Below, piece after piece: positions 16,386 to 24,934 of a DNA stretch of 64,000 nt (the stretch's first letter is position 1; every line of letters starts with the position of its first letter). The stretch is taken from contig NZ_AXWQ01000005.1 of assembly GCF_000482745.1 (NCBI RefSeq), positions 1-64,000 of the forward strand, given 5' to 3'. The notes under the pieces were generated by a model. It ran no database searches and was not told where the DNA came from. It saw only the letters and a list, made by a program, of their open reading frames with translations. Position numbers and translations under genes: made by a program. The DNA is from Oleidesulfovibrio alaskensis DSM 16109. Lineage in GTDB: Bacteria; Desulfobacterota; Desulfovibrionia; Desulfovibrionales; Desulfovibrionaceae.

Positions 16386-17803
16386 AAAATCCTCCCGTGC
16401 TGGTTATTCAGATGCAGCGGCTGGGCGATCTTGTGCTCAGTTTTCCTTTGCTGGGCTGGCTGAAAATGCGTTATCCGGACACCCCGATCTGGGTTGTGGC
16501 CGAGCCTGTTTTTTTCAAAGGTCTGATGACACTGTCTCCGGAAGTAACGTACTTCCCTCCGGAAGCCGCCCCTGCACTGGCAAAAGAGTCTTATACGGCC
16601 GTTATCAACCTGAGCCACCGGCCCGAAGCGGCAAAACTGGCCGGCGCGGCACGGACTGAAGAGCTTTACGGCCTGTACCAGTCGAACGGCGCCACACGCA
16701 TAAAGGGGGACTGGCATCTGTACCGTGCCGGTCTGACTCACAACAACAGGCATAATGCATTCCACTGGGCCGACCTTAACGCACTTGACTGCATCGGGAC
16801 ATCCATGCTGCAAAAAACAGCCTGGCCCCCCATGCGGTACGCCAGCGGCTCGGAAGGCCGCATAGGCCTTTTTCTTGGCGCCAGCGAACAAGATAAACAT
16901 CCCGATGCTGCTTTCTGGGCGGCCTTTGCGGAAAAACTGCTCGCAGCAGGATTCAAGCCTGTACTCCTCGGCGGAAAAGCAGAAATGCCGCTGGCGGCAC
17001 GCACGGCAGCCATCCTTAAAGCCCCCGCCCTGAACATGGCCGGCCGTTTTTCGCTGCCTGAATTTGTGGAAGTTCTGCGCTCGCTGCGGCTTCTTGTCAC
17101 ACCGGACACCGGTCCCATGCATGTGGCGGCATGGACAGGCACACCCACGCTCAACCTTTCTCTGGGACCTGTCTCTGCCTGGGAAACCGCCCCCTTTCCT
17201 CCGGGGCATTTTGTTCTGCAAAGCACTCTCAGCTGTGTAGGCTGCTGGCGCTGTAAACACCCCCGCCCCTACTGTCACGACCAGTTCAGTCCGGAACGCA
17301 TTGCATCGCTGGTACGCATGATTCTGAGCCGCACCCCAGCCGCTCTTTCCACCCTGCATCTGCCGGGCCAGCGTCTTCTGCAAAGCTCACGCAGTACCGC
17401 GGGGCTTTTCCGGCTTGTTCCTCTCGATATTTCGGGAAGAAAACTGCAACCGGCATATGGCAGGGACTTTCTGCGCCGGTTCTGGCAGGCTTATTTTTTT
17501 CATACCCTTGCTGACGGCAAAAGCGAAAGTCTGCATACCGCCTTCAGCGCACTGGCAACCGCCATGCCGGCAATTGCAGAGCGGCTGCCCGCCGCATCCC
17601 TGCAACTCAGCCGTATCCTTTCACTGGGTCTGCGCAAAGGGCATCATGCCTTGGGCGACAGTTTCTGGCTGCAGTTTCCTCCTTTTCTGCGTCCGCTCAC
17701 AGGCTATCTGCAGCAGGCTCTTAGTAATGAAGACTACAGCCGCCCGGCCTACGCGCATGCTCTCAAGCTGGTGGAAACCCTCTTCGCGGCATTGCCGCGA
17801 TAG
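16382..17803 (+). CDS. Glycosyltransferase family 9 (heptosyltransferase-like)
   Basis: The 473-residue protein begins with VLVIQMQRLGDLVLSFPLL, the hallmark N-terminal motif of ADP-heptose-type transferases. The C-terminal half of the fold has LFLGASEQDKHPD, VLLGGKAEMPLA and VTPDTGPMHVAAWTG, the nucleotide-sugar binding signature. Beyond residue 315 there is an additional region of about 150 residues without a recognised domain, with Cys residues in CVGCWRCKHP just before it. Four-base overlap with the CgeB-like gene points to a joint function. The acceptor could be lipopolysaccharide core or a glycan on flagellar protein. Confidence 0.85.
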   Translation: MKNPPVLVIQMQRLGDLVLSFPLLGWLKMRYPDTPIWVVAEPVFFKGLMTLSPEVTYFPPEAAPALAKESYTAVINLSHRPEAAKLAGAARTEELYGLYQSNGATRIKGDWHLYRAGLTHNNRHNAFHWADLNALDCIGTSMLQKTAWPPMRYASGSEGRIGLFLGASEQDKHPDAAFWAAFAEKLLAAGFKPVLLGGKAEMPLAARTAAILKAPALNMAGRFSLPEFVEVLRSLRLLVTPDTGPMHVAAWTGTPTLNLSLGPVSAWETAPFPPGHFVLQSTLSCVGCWRCKHPRPYCHDQFSPERIASLVRMILSRTPAALSTLHLPGQRLLQSSRSTAGLFRLVPLDISGRKLQPAYGRDFLRRFWQAYFFHTLADGKSESLHTAFSALATAMPAIAERLPAASLQLSRILSLGLRKGHHALGDSFWLQFPPFLRPLTGYLQQALSNEDYSRPAYAHALKLVETLFAALPR

Positions 17804-17869
17804 GAAACTTCTTCCGCGGGATGTCTTGCCATAAAACGCAATGCACCGTTTTATCTAAATAAAAAAATC

Positions 17870-17885
17870 TGGAACGCCTTTTGTA
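17870..17885 (+). promoter_or_regulatory. Candidate sigma-54 promoter for fliK-flgD-flgE
   Basis: TGGAACGCCTTTTGTA keeps the GG element and the ten-base spacing of sigma-54 promoters, but the second element reads GT instead of GC. It lies 27 bases upstream of fliK in an otherwise AT-rich leader. It is weaker than the flagellin promoter at 22999. Confidence 0.45.
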
Positions 17886-17911
17886 TTCTATGCTGCCAAA
17901 GGAGTTTCAGT

Positions 17912-19690
17912 ATGCAAGTTTTTCCCGCTTTTGCCGCAGACCCCAAAGCCCCGTCCGGAACGGGTCCGTCTGCGCGCGGTGACTATACCGCTTTCGCAGC
18001 TGCGTTGCATGCTGCCGTCGAAGCTCCCGCATCCTCCGCTCAAGGAGGGTTTAATTCGGCTTTCCGTTCTCTCAGTGCTGTTATAAACGGCGACTCGGTG
18101 GTGCCTGACTCTCTGGACACCCCTTTTGTGCCTGAAAAAGCTGCTGCAAGAGCCAACGATCTTTTCTCTTCCGTGCCTGCATCTCCCGATACACTGAAAG
18201 ATCTGCGCGATGCGCTTGCCGATTTAGGGGTTTCCGAAGAGACCCTCGATAAAATGATGACGCAGGCCTCTGCATCCGGCGGCATCAGCTGGAACCAGCT
18301 CATGCAGATGCTGCAGCAGGACATTACATCCAGAACGGCTTTCCCCGCAGCGGAATTTGATGCTCCCACCCGGAACGCATTTCAGTCTCTGCTTCAGAAA
18401 CTCGGCTTTACCGACAAGGAAGTGGGGCAGCTGACCGAAGAAGTGCAGGCTGGTAATGTTTTCGGTTCATGGCAGGCGATTACCCGCAAGCTCGATGCCG
18501 CACCGGATTCAGCGGTCTTTTCTCTGGACCGTTCGGAGATGCAGGCCCTCGGCATTGCCATGCGGCTGCCCTCCGATGCTCTCAAACGCCTGCAGTCTGC
18601 AATGGGCAATGCAGAAAGCATGACCATCACCCGTGACGGCCTGAAGCAGGCTCTGTCGGAAATCTCCGGAACAATTTCTCAGGTGCAGGATTCCATTGAC
18701 AATAAAGTCGACCAGCTCAGAGACATCATACGCCCTGCTATGAACAAGGCTCTGGAGGACACAACAAAAGCCGCGCAGGCCGACAATCGGCAGACAAAAG
18801 AAACAGGCAACAGCCTGATCATAATGCGCGATACCACGCAAAGCAAAATAACCGAAAGACTGCAGGCAGAAGCCCATCCCTCCCGCGGGGCTGCGGAAGC
18901 TGCCGCAGCGGCTGAAAAAAACCGACAGGGTTTACGCGACATCAAAACCGCAGAAAACGGCACAGCTGATGCCGCGAGCACGGATGCTGTGTCCGGAGAC
19001 GGGCTGCAGCGCACTGCAAAAGCTGTGGAAGGCAGCAGTTTGTCCGACAACGGGCGCGAGCAGCAGCACGGGCACGAAGGCAGCAGAGACAAAGAGTCGC
19101 TGCACTTCAGAAACGCCGCCGAACAGCTTATCCGCCACGCCGAAGTGCGTTCAGCCGAACCTCTGCTGCCCGGCGCGCAGCAGCAGCGGGTAACACAGCA
19201 GGAACTGCAGCAGCAGGCCGCGGACAAAGCCCGGTCCGAAAAAATACTTGAGCAGGTGGAAAAAGGCCTCATCCAGACCATGCGCAACGGCCAGAACAGA
19301 ATGACCCTGCGCCTTGATCCGCCTGAACTGGGGCGCATAGCCGTGACGCTGAGCGTTGTTAACAAAGAGGTCACAGCAGTCATCAGGCCGGAATCGCCCG
19401 AAGCCGTGAAAGCCGTTAATGACCAGCTGCATCACCTGCGGGCCAGCCTTGAAAGGCAGGGCCTGAAAGTGGAACGGCTGGAAGTACAGCAGCAGATGCA
19501 GGATACGTTTTCTTCACCTTCGTGGCAGGGGGCCGAGCAGCACAACGAAACCCGTCAGAAGCACCAGTGGCAGCAGCGCGAACAGCGTCTGGCAGCCATA
19601 CGGCGCGAAGGCTCAGCTTTGGCCCAGGAAATGCAAAGTCCTGCCCATAAGGCAAGAATTACCACCTCGTCTGTGGATATCATAGCATAA
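17912..19690 (+). CDS. fliK: Flagellar hook-length control protein FliK
   Basis: A 592-residue secreted ruler protein. The N-terminal 440 residues are low-complexity, rich in Ala, Ser and Gln, as expected of FliK proteins. The conserved C-terminal domain (about residues 445-530) contains MRNGQNRMTLRLDPPELGRI followed by VNKEVTAVIRPES and LHHLRASLERQGLKVERLEV, the part that signals the export gate to switch from hook to filament substrates. It is followed 14 bases later by flgD and then flgE, the usual hook operon order. Ribosome site AAGGAG precedes the ATG. Confidence 0.9.
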   Translation: MQVFPAFAADPKAPSGTGPSARGDYTAFAAALHAAVEAPASSAQGGFNSAFRSLSAVINGDSVVPDSLDTPFVPEKAAARANDLFSSVPASPDTLKDLRDALADLGVSEETLDKMMTQASASGGISWNQLMQMLQQDITSRTAFPAAEFDAPTRNAFQSLLQKLGFTDKEVGQLTEEVQAGNVFGSWQAITRKLDAAPDSAVFSLDRSEMQALGIAMRLPSDALKRLQSAMGNAESMTITRDGLKQALSEISGTISQVQDSIDNKVDQLRDIIRPAMNKALEDTTKAAQADNRQTKETGNSLIIMRDTTQSKITERLQAEAHPSRGAAEAAAAAEKNRQGLRDIKTAENGTADAASTDAVSGDGLQRTAKAVEGSSLSDNGREQQHGHEGSRDKESLHFRNAAEQLIRHAEVRSAEPLLPGAQQQRVTQQELQQQAADKARSEKILEQVEKGLIQTMRNGQNRMTLRLDPPELGRIAVTLSVVNKEVTAVIRPESPEAVKAVNDQLHHLRASLERQGLKVERLEVQQQMQDTFSSPSWQGAEQHNETRQKHQWQQREQRLAAIRREGSALAQEMQSPAHKARITTSSVDIIA

Positions 19691-19704
19691 TAAAGGGTTC
19701 AGTC

Positions 19705-20505
19705 ATGGCTAGCAGTGGTCTCATAGGTCGCGCCGAACAGGAATTTTTCACCAATGATCCTTACGCCAAGCGTAAAGGGGCGGATCTGGGCAAGGAAGAC
19801 TTTCTGACCCTTCTGGTGACCCAGCTTTCGCATCAGGATCCGCTGAACCCCATGGACGACAAGGAATTTGTAGCCCAGCTGGCCCAGTTCTCCAGCCTTG
19901 AACAGCTGACAAACATCAGCGGCGGCATAGACAATCTGAACGATGCCTCCAATCAGGGGCAGATGATCAGCGCCGTGGGCTTTATAGGCAAGGAAGTCCG
20001 CGCTGCGGGTAACAGTCTTTCGCTGGAAGACGGCAAGGCCAGCTCTGTGTACTTTGCGCTTAATGCGCCCATCGTCGAAGGCTATGTGAATATTTATGAT
20101 TCTGAAATGAACCTTGTGCGTACCGAAGCACTGGGTGCAAAGCAGGCCGGTGAATACGAATATGTCTGGGACGGCGAGGACTACAGCGGCAAAGGCATGG
20201 CCGACGGTCCTTACTACATTACCATGGCAGCTGCCGCGGCCGACGGCACACCGGTAATGGTCTACACCGAAGTGAGCGGCAAGGTGGCCGGCGTACAGCG
20301 CGACGGCAACGATTCGTGGCTCCGCCTTGATGACGGCCGTTTTGTCAAATTCACCGAAGTCCGTGAGGTTGTTAACACAAGCACAGTGGACAACGGCAAC
20401 GCAAATGACGGCGATGACGGTGACGACGGCACAGGCGGTGACGGCACCGACACAGGTTCCGGCGACGGTGAAGGCGACGCAGGTACGGACGCCCAGAACG
20501 GATAA
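19705..20505 (+). CDS. flgD: Flagellar hook capping protein FlgD
   Basis: This 266-residue protein is the scaffold for hook assembly. The N-terminal conserved region LGKEDFLTLLVTQLSHQDPLNPMDDKEFVAQLAQFSS is split here only for length and covers residues 26-60; a FlgD Ig/tudor-like core follows, including AVGFIGKEVRAAG and YVWDGEDYSGKGMADGPYY. Residues from about 233 to the end form an unusual tail made almost only of Asp, Gly, Thr and a few Glu/Ser (DGDDGDDGTGGDGTDTGSGD), absent from well-known FlgD proteins. The tail is encoded in frame with a normal stop. Confidence 0.93.
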   Translation: MASSGLIGRAEQEFFTNDPYAKRKGADLGKEDFLTLLVTQLSHQDPLNPMDDKEFVAQLAQFSSLEQLTNISGGIDNLNDASNQGQMISAVGFIGKEVRAAGNSLSLEDGKASSVYFALNAPIVEGYVNIYDSEMNLVRTEALGAKQAGEYEYVWDGEDYSGKGMADGPYYITMAAAAADGTPVMVYTEVSGKVAGVQRDGNDSWLRLDDGRFVKFTEVREVVNTSTVDNGNANDGDDGDDGTGGDGTDTGSGDGEGDAGTDAQNG

Positions 20506-20582
20506 CGCAAAAAAGAAAGGGATAGCGGCTCAGGCCAGCGGCCCGGGCTTTTCGCCATACGCGAATATATCAGGAGGTCAAA

Positions 20583-22226
20583 ATGAGTCTTACAGCTTCC
20601 ATGTGGACAGGGATTTCGGGCTTGCTGGCCCATGGAGAAAGGATGAACGTCCTTGGCAACAACATTGCCAACGTGAATACCGTGGGCTTCAAAGGCGCCA
20701 GAATGGACTTTGAGGACTTCATCAGTCAGGACGTCAATACCGCATCGGGCACGCGTCAGGTGGGCCGCGGGGTAGGCATAGGCACCATTTACGGCGACTT
20801 CAGTCAGGGTTCGTTTGAAACCACCACGGAAGCGACTGACCTTGCCATAGGCGGACGCGGCTTCTTTGCCGTATCGCCCAAAGGTGAAGAGACCGCATAC
20901 TACACCCGCGCCGGCAACTTCCGCTTCGACAAGGAAGGATATCTGGTAGATCCCCACGGCTATGTGCTGCAGGGCTGGCAGATTGAAACTCCCAGACCTT
21001 CTCTGGCCACCAGCACAGCTGGCAGTGTCAGCTCGACATCCAAAATCAAGGGCGCCGGTGTCCCCAAAGATATCCAGCTGCCCGGTTTCACCGCGGAACC
21101 CAAGCACACATCCAATGTGACCATCATCAGTAACCTTGATGATGCCTCCGGCGGTGACAACAGCACCAACGCGGCCAACCCCATGTTTGCCCTTTTCAAC
21201 AGCTGGGACGGCACTGCCGAGCCTCCGCTCAGTGAAAACAGCTTTGCCTATCAGACCACCATCAAGGTGTACGATGAAGGCGGCACCGCCCACAACCTGA
21301 CCATCTACTACGATCAGGTGGCAAGTGACACCATTTCCGGTGAAGGCAGCGGCCAAAAGCACTGGGAATATATCGTCACCATGGATCCCGCAGATGAACA
21401 GCGCAGCATCAACGGTATCGATTTCAAGGGAACCCCCGCAGCAGGCATGCTTATGGCCGGCACCCTGACGTTTGACAGCTCAGGCCAGCTTATCGACCAG
21501 AGCGCCTTTACGCCGGGCAGCAGCGCCACAGGTTCGATGAAAGATCTGAGCAACTGGAACCCCACCACGTTCTCCACCAACGGCTACCCCATGTTTGTGG
21601 CCAACTTTTCCGGCATTTCCAATGCAAGCTATGTCACGCCGAACCCTGATCCGGCCGCGCAGCCGTATATCATGGAACTGAATCTGGGGCTTAAAAACTC
21701 CGACCCGTCCACATGGGCCAGTGCCGGGGTGTCCAACGCTTCGCTTGTGGGAACCAACGTCGCCAACCTGCCGTCGCTGGGCAACCAGGCAGAACGTCAG
21801 TCGTCTGCAACCACCAGTTTTTCGGGCTCTTCGTCGACCCCGACACGCTATCAGGACGGGTATACCTTCGGCTTTCTGCAGAATGTCACCGTCACACGCG
21901 ACGGCATTCTTCAGGGACGCTATTCAAACGGTGCAGTTCTCGATCTCTACCAGATCACGCTCTACGACTTCCAGAGCAAGGACAACCTCCGGCGTGAGGG
22001 CGGCAACCTGTTCAGCGAAAGCAATGCATCGGGACTGGCGGCCCCCGGCCCTGCCAATGCCAACGGCTACGGCACGGTCAACTCCAACTCGCTTGAGCAG
22101 TCCAACGTTGACCTTGCCAAGGAGTTCGTGAACATGATTACCACGCAGCGTGGCTTCCAGTCCAACAGCAAGGTGATCACCACAACAGACACCATGCTCG
22201 AAGTTGTTATTCAGATGAAGCGTTAG
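20583..22226 (+). CDS. flgE: Flagellar hook protein FlgE
   Basis: A 547-residue rod/hook family protein that builds the hook. The N-terminus has the family signature MNVLGNNIANVNTVGFKGAR (residues 20-39). A second block GGRGFFAV is at about 90-97, and the C-terminus carries SNVDLAKEFVNMITTQRGFQ, followed by the coiled-coil end SKVITTTDTMLEVVIQ. The large central part (about 140-430) is the variable surface domain. AGGAGGTC lies before the ATG. A terminator at 22291 ends the fliK-flgD-flgE transcript. Confidence 0.95.
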   Translation: MSLTASMWTGISGLLAHGERMNVLGNNIANVNTVGFKGARMDFEDFISQDVNTASGTRQVGRGVGIGTIYGDFSQGSFETTTEATDLAIGGRGFFAVSPKGEETAYYTRAGNFRFDKEGYLVDPHGYVLQGWQIETPRPSLATSTAGSVSSTSKIKGAGVPKDIQLPGFTAEPKHTSNVTIISNLDDASGGDNSTNAANPMFALFNSWDGTAEPPLSENSFAYQTTIKVYDEGGTAHNLTIYYDQVASDTISGEGSGQKHWEYIVTMDPADEQRSINGIDFKGTPAAGMLMAGTLTFDSSGQLIDQSAFTPGSSATGSMKDLSNWNPTTFSTNGYPMFVANFSGISNASYVTPNPDPAAQPYIMELNLGLKNSDPSTWASAGVSNASLVGTNVANLPSLGNQAERQSSATTSFSGSSSTPTRYQDGYTFGFLQNVTVTRDGILQGRYSNGAVLDLYQITLYDFQSKDNLRREGGNLFSESNASGLAAPGPANANGYGTVNSNSLEQSNVDLAKEFVNMITTQRGFQSNSKVITTTDTMLEVVIQMKR

Positions 22227-22290
22227 CAGAAGGCTGCAAACCTCCTGAGACCCGCTGCAAAAAGCCCCGAAACTTTTTGCAGATGCATAC

Positions 22291-22325
22291 AAAAAAGGCT
22301 CCCCCGGAAACGGGCGGAGCCTTTT
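22291..22325 (+). terminator. Terminator after flgE
   Basis: Stem AAAAGGCTCC with GGAGCCTTTT and a further inner CG pairing, ending in TTTT. Its A-rich left arm means it could also stop transcription coming from the FlaG-like gene on the other strand. Confidence 0.75.
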
Positions 22326-22382
22326 GCTCTATCGGCAGTAAAAAGGAGCCGTATCGTATACGATGCAGAACGCGGTAACACT

Positions 22383-22763
22383 TCAGTATGATTTGTTAAG
22401 GAGCGTCCCGATGCGGGAATCCCCTTCCTGTGCCAGACGCAAAACGCCTTCCGCAGGAATGCGCATAAGCACCCTGTCAGAATCTTTATCTGTCACCGTC
22501 ACATTGACCGAATGACCCGTGGTATCCACGGTAAACGTGAATCCTGCCCCTTTTTCGGCAAGGCGCTCCTGGATGCGCTTTACGGCTTGCTGTACCTGAG
22601 CCACATCAGGGGCAGTATCTGCCGCTTCACGTCCGGCTGCTGCCTCATTCATTGCAGGCGCCGCCGCCCGCTGTTTCGGCTCTGCTGCCATTTCTTTTAC
22701 CACGCGGGAGAACGGGTCCTCCGCACGCATCAGCTTGCTGGCGCTCAGTTCTTCAATTTTCAT
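22383..22763 (-). CDS. flaG: FlaG-like flagellar protein
   Basis: The 126-residue protein has a disordered Ala/Glu-rich N-terminal half and a C-terminal FlaG-like domain: VKRIQERLAEKGAGFTFTVD, then VTVTDKDSDRVLMRIPAEGVL. FlaG proteins influence filament length in other bacteria, with unclear mechanism. I placed the start at the ATG at 22763, after a good ribosome site (GGAGGT); reading further upstream adds 40 residues without family resemblance. A sigma-28-like promoter lies 60 bases upstream and the flagellin gene is divergent, which agrees with a late flagellar gene. Confidence 0.8.
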   Translation of the reverse strand: MKIEELSASKLMRAEDPFSRVVKEMAAEPKQRAAAPAMNEAAAGREAADTAPDVAQVQQAVKRIQERLAEKGAGFTFTVDTTGHSVNVTVTDKDSDRVLMRIPAEGVLRLAQEGDSRIGTLLNKSY

Positions 22764-22821
22764 GACCGGACCTCCGGGCTGTGCCCGACAAAGTCGGAAC
22801 GATTGCTCCCCTTCATTATTC

Positions 22822-22848
22822 CTATCGACAGCGCAGCGTATCACTTTA
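22822..22848 (-). promoter_or_regulatory. Candidate sigma-28 (FliA) promoter for the FlaG-like gene
   Basis: On the minus strand TAAA is followed after exactly 15 bases by GTCGATAG, six of eight matches to the GCCGATAA element. The predicted transcript start is about 50 bases before the ATG at 22763. Confidence 0.6.
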
Positions 22849-22998
22849 GGCAAGGGTGAAAAAAATTCCACAATCAGTTCCAACAGGCCGTAGTTTCGTC
22901 ACTTCCCGAAGGGAAAAAATGTCCTCCCTAGCAAAAAACCGACGCAGGCTATTTTATCGCACATTTTAATGTGCTGTAATTAATAAATAAAAAGCTTT

Positions 22999-23014
22999 TG
23001 GCACCACCTTTGCT
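22999..23014 (+). promoter_or_regulatory. Sigma-54 promoter of the flagellin gene
   Basis: TGGCACCACCTTTGCT has GG and GC exactly ten bases apart and nearly full consensus at both elements. It lies 35 bases upstream of the flagellin ATG, which has AAGGAGGT as ribosome site. Confidence 0.85.
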
Positions 23015-23049
23015 CAAAACACTGCAGCAATCCATAAGGAGGTCACCAA

Positions 23050-23943
23050 ATGTCTTTGGTCATAAATCACAACATGATGGCTATGAACGCCACCCGTAAC
23101 CTCTCTGAAAGTTACGGGCGCCTTGCCACTTCAACCCGCAGGCTTTCTTCGGGGCTCAGAGTCGGCACTGCGGCGGATGACGCTGCAGGTCTTGCCATCC
23201 GCGAATTGATGCGCGCAGATATTTCCACCATGCAACAGGGCATCAGAAACGCCAACGATGCCATCTCGATGATCCAGACAGCTGATGGTGCGCTGCAGGT
23301 CATCGACGAAAAGCTCATCCGCATGAAAGAGCTTGCCGAACAGGCCGCAACGGGTACTTACAACTCTGACCAGCGTCTGATGATCGAATCGGAATATCAG
23401 GCAATGGCATCTGAAATCACCCGTATTGCCATGGCCACGGACTTCAACGGCATACACCTGCTCAACGGCACGCTTTCCGGCACCCACGACGGTACCGGCC
23501 TGCAGCAGACCGGCGCCATGAAGATTCACTTCGGCACCGGCAACGACTCCAGCGAAGACTACTATTACATCAAAATTGCCGGGTCCACAGCATCCATGCT
23601 GGGCATAGGCAACCAGGCCGACCCCAGAGTGGCAGGCGGTTACACCATTTCCACCCAGTCCGCCGCGCAGGGTGCACTGACCGCCATCGATCAGGCGATT
23701 ATTTCCAAGGACAAAATCAGAGCGTCTCTGGGCGCGCTGCAAAACAGGCTGGAAAACACCATCACCAACCTGAGCATCCAGTCCGAAAACCTTCAGGCTT
23801 CCGAATCGCGTATTTCGGACGTCGATGTGGCCACTGAAATGACGGAATTCACGCGTAACCAGATTCTTACGCAGTCGGCTGTCGCCATGCTGACGCAGGC
23901 TAACTCGCTGCCTCAGATGGCCATGCAGCTTATCGGCGGCTAG
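23050..23943 (+). CDS. fliC: Flagellin
   Basis: A 297-residue flagellin, short compared with enteric ones because the surface-exposed domains are small. The N-terminal D0/D1 region reads INHNMMAMNATRNL and LSSGLRVGTAADDAAGLAIR; the C-terminal region reads RASLGALQNRLENTITNL and SRISDVDVATEMTEFTRNQI, and the protein ends LPQMAMQLIGG. These are the coiled helices that polymerise into the filament. It has a clear sigma-54 promoter and a strong terminator, so it is a single-gene transcript, separate from the hook operon. Confidence 0.97.
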   Translation: MSLVINHNMMAMNATRNLSESYGRLATSTRRLSSGLRVGTAADDAAGLAIRELMRADISTMQQGIRNANDAISMIQTADGALQVIDEKLIRMKELAEQAATGTYNSDQRLMIESEYQAMASEITRIAMATDFNGIHLLNGTLSGTHDGTGLQQTGAMKIHFGTGNDSSEDYYYIKIAGSTASMLGIGNQADPRVAGGYTISTQSAAQGALTAIDQAIISKDKIRASLGALQNRLENTITNLSIQSENLQASESRISDVDVATEMTEFTRNQILTQSAVAMLTQANSLPQMAMQLIGG

Positions 23944-23990
23944 CAACACTAGCACCGCCCCACATCGGTTTTCGGGTGACCAAAGACAGA

Positions 23991-24023
23991 ATGACCGGGG
24001 AGCTCCCCCTCCCCGGTCATTTT
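23991..24023. terminator. Bidirectional terminator between flagellin and rnc
   Basis: Perfect 10-bp stem (ATGACCGGGG with CCCCGGTCAT) followed by TTTT on the plus strand. On the minus strand the stem follows the end of rnc, but the T run is weaker there. Confidence 0.8.
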
Positions 24024-24041
24024 ACCGATGTTCATCCGCAA

Positions 24042-24731
24042 TCAGGCGCTTTCGCCTTCCAGCAGTTCAAGAGCAAGTCCGGCAGCCTTCTGCTCGGCTC
24101 TTTTGACGCTTTGCCCTTCTGTTTCCAGCGCTCTGCCGTCCGGCAGCAGCAGCCTGACCTTAAAAATTTTTTCATGCTCCGGCCCGCTGCTGCCAAGCAG
24201 CGTATACACCGGCCGTTCCTTAAACAGACGCTGGGTAAGCTCCTGCAATGTGCTTTTGGCATCTTTGGTGCGGGCTGCCTCGGCCCCCTGCGGCCAGCGC
24301 GAGCTGAAAACATGCAGCACCGTCTTGCCGGCCGCGGCATAGCCGCCGTCCAGAAAAATCGCCCCGAGGATCGCCTCAAAGGCATCGCTGAGTACAGAGC
24401 TGCGGGTTCTGCCCCCCTGACTTTCTTCACCTTTGCCCAACAGCAGATAGGTATCCAGCTTCAGCTCACGTGCCAGTTCGGCCAGCGAAGGCTTGCTCAC
24501 CAGCCGTGCCCGCATGCGGGTCAGCTGCCCTTCTCTGGCTTCGGGAAAGCGTGTGAACAGCTGCTCGGAAACTGTCAGTTCCAGAACTGCATCGCCCAGA
24601 TATTCCAGCCGTTCGTTATGCTCTATCTCCGTACCGCGCTCGTTAGCGTAGGAACTATGCGTCAGCGCCGTTTCCAGCAGACGTACATCTGCAAAACGGT
24701 AACACAGCACATCCTGCAATTTTTCAAACAT
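24042..24731 (-). CDS. rnc: Ribonuclease III
   Basis: The 229-residue enzyme cleaves double-stranded RNA, including rRNA precursors. The catalytic signature NERLEYLGDAVLEL and the downstream DAFEAILGAIFLDGG are in the N-terminal nuclease domain; the C-terminal double-stranded RNA-binding domain runs from about 155 to 225 (DAKSTLQELTQ, KRAEQKAAGLALELL). I placed the start at the ATG at 24731. It lies two bases after the stop of a possible small gene, whose last codons contain the ribosome site GGAGAA, so translation would be coupled. Confidence 0.95.
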   Translation of the reverse strand: MFEKLQDVLCYRFADVRLLETALTHSSYANERGTEIEHNERLEYLGDAVLELTVSEQLFTRFPEAREGQLTRMRARLVSKPSLAELARELKLDTYLLLGKGEESQGGRTRSSVLSDAFEAILGAIFLDGGYAAAGKTVLHVFSSRWPQGAEAARTKDAKSTLQELTQRLFKERPVYTLLGSSGPEHEKIFKVRLLLPDGRALETEGQSVKRAEQKAAGLALELLEGESA

Positions 24732-24733
24732 TT

Positions 24734-24934
24734 TCAGAATTCTCCATATAAAAAAGCCGGAACGTCTTCGTTTACCGGCCCATTGCGATAGCGCAACCTT
24801 GAAAAAACATCCGTCGCCAGAAAAGCCGGATGCCGGTGCAGTACACGGCAGCTGCTGCCACGCACGGAATACTCGGGAAAAATAAGTCCGGTCAAGTGAC
24901 TGGCACACACCGGTTCCGGCAGACCTTGCAGCAT
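24734..24934 (-). CDS. Possible small protein coupled to rnc
   Basis: A 66-codon frame starts at an ATG at 24934 and ends with TGA two bases before the rnc start. Its residues (LIFPEYSVRGSSCRVLHRH and the end NEDVPAFLYGEF) look like ordinary protein, but I recognise no family, and no ribosome site is seen before the ATG. Close coupling to rnc argues for a real gene or leader peptide. Chance is possible because GC-rich DNA often contains open frames of this length. Confidence 0.35.
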   Translation of the reverse strand: MLQGLPEPVCASHLTGLIFPEYSVRGSSCRVLHRHPAFLATDVFSRLRYRNGPVNEDVPAFLYGEF

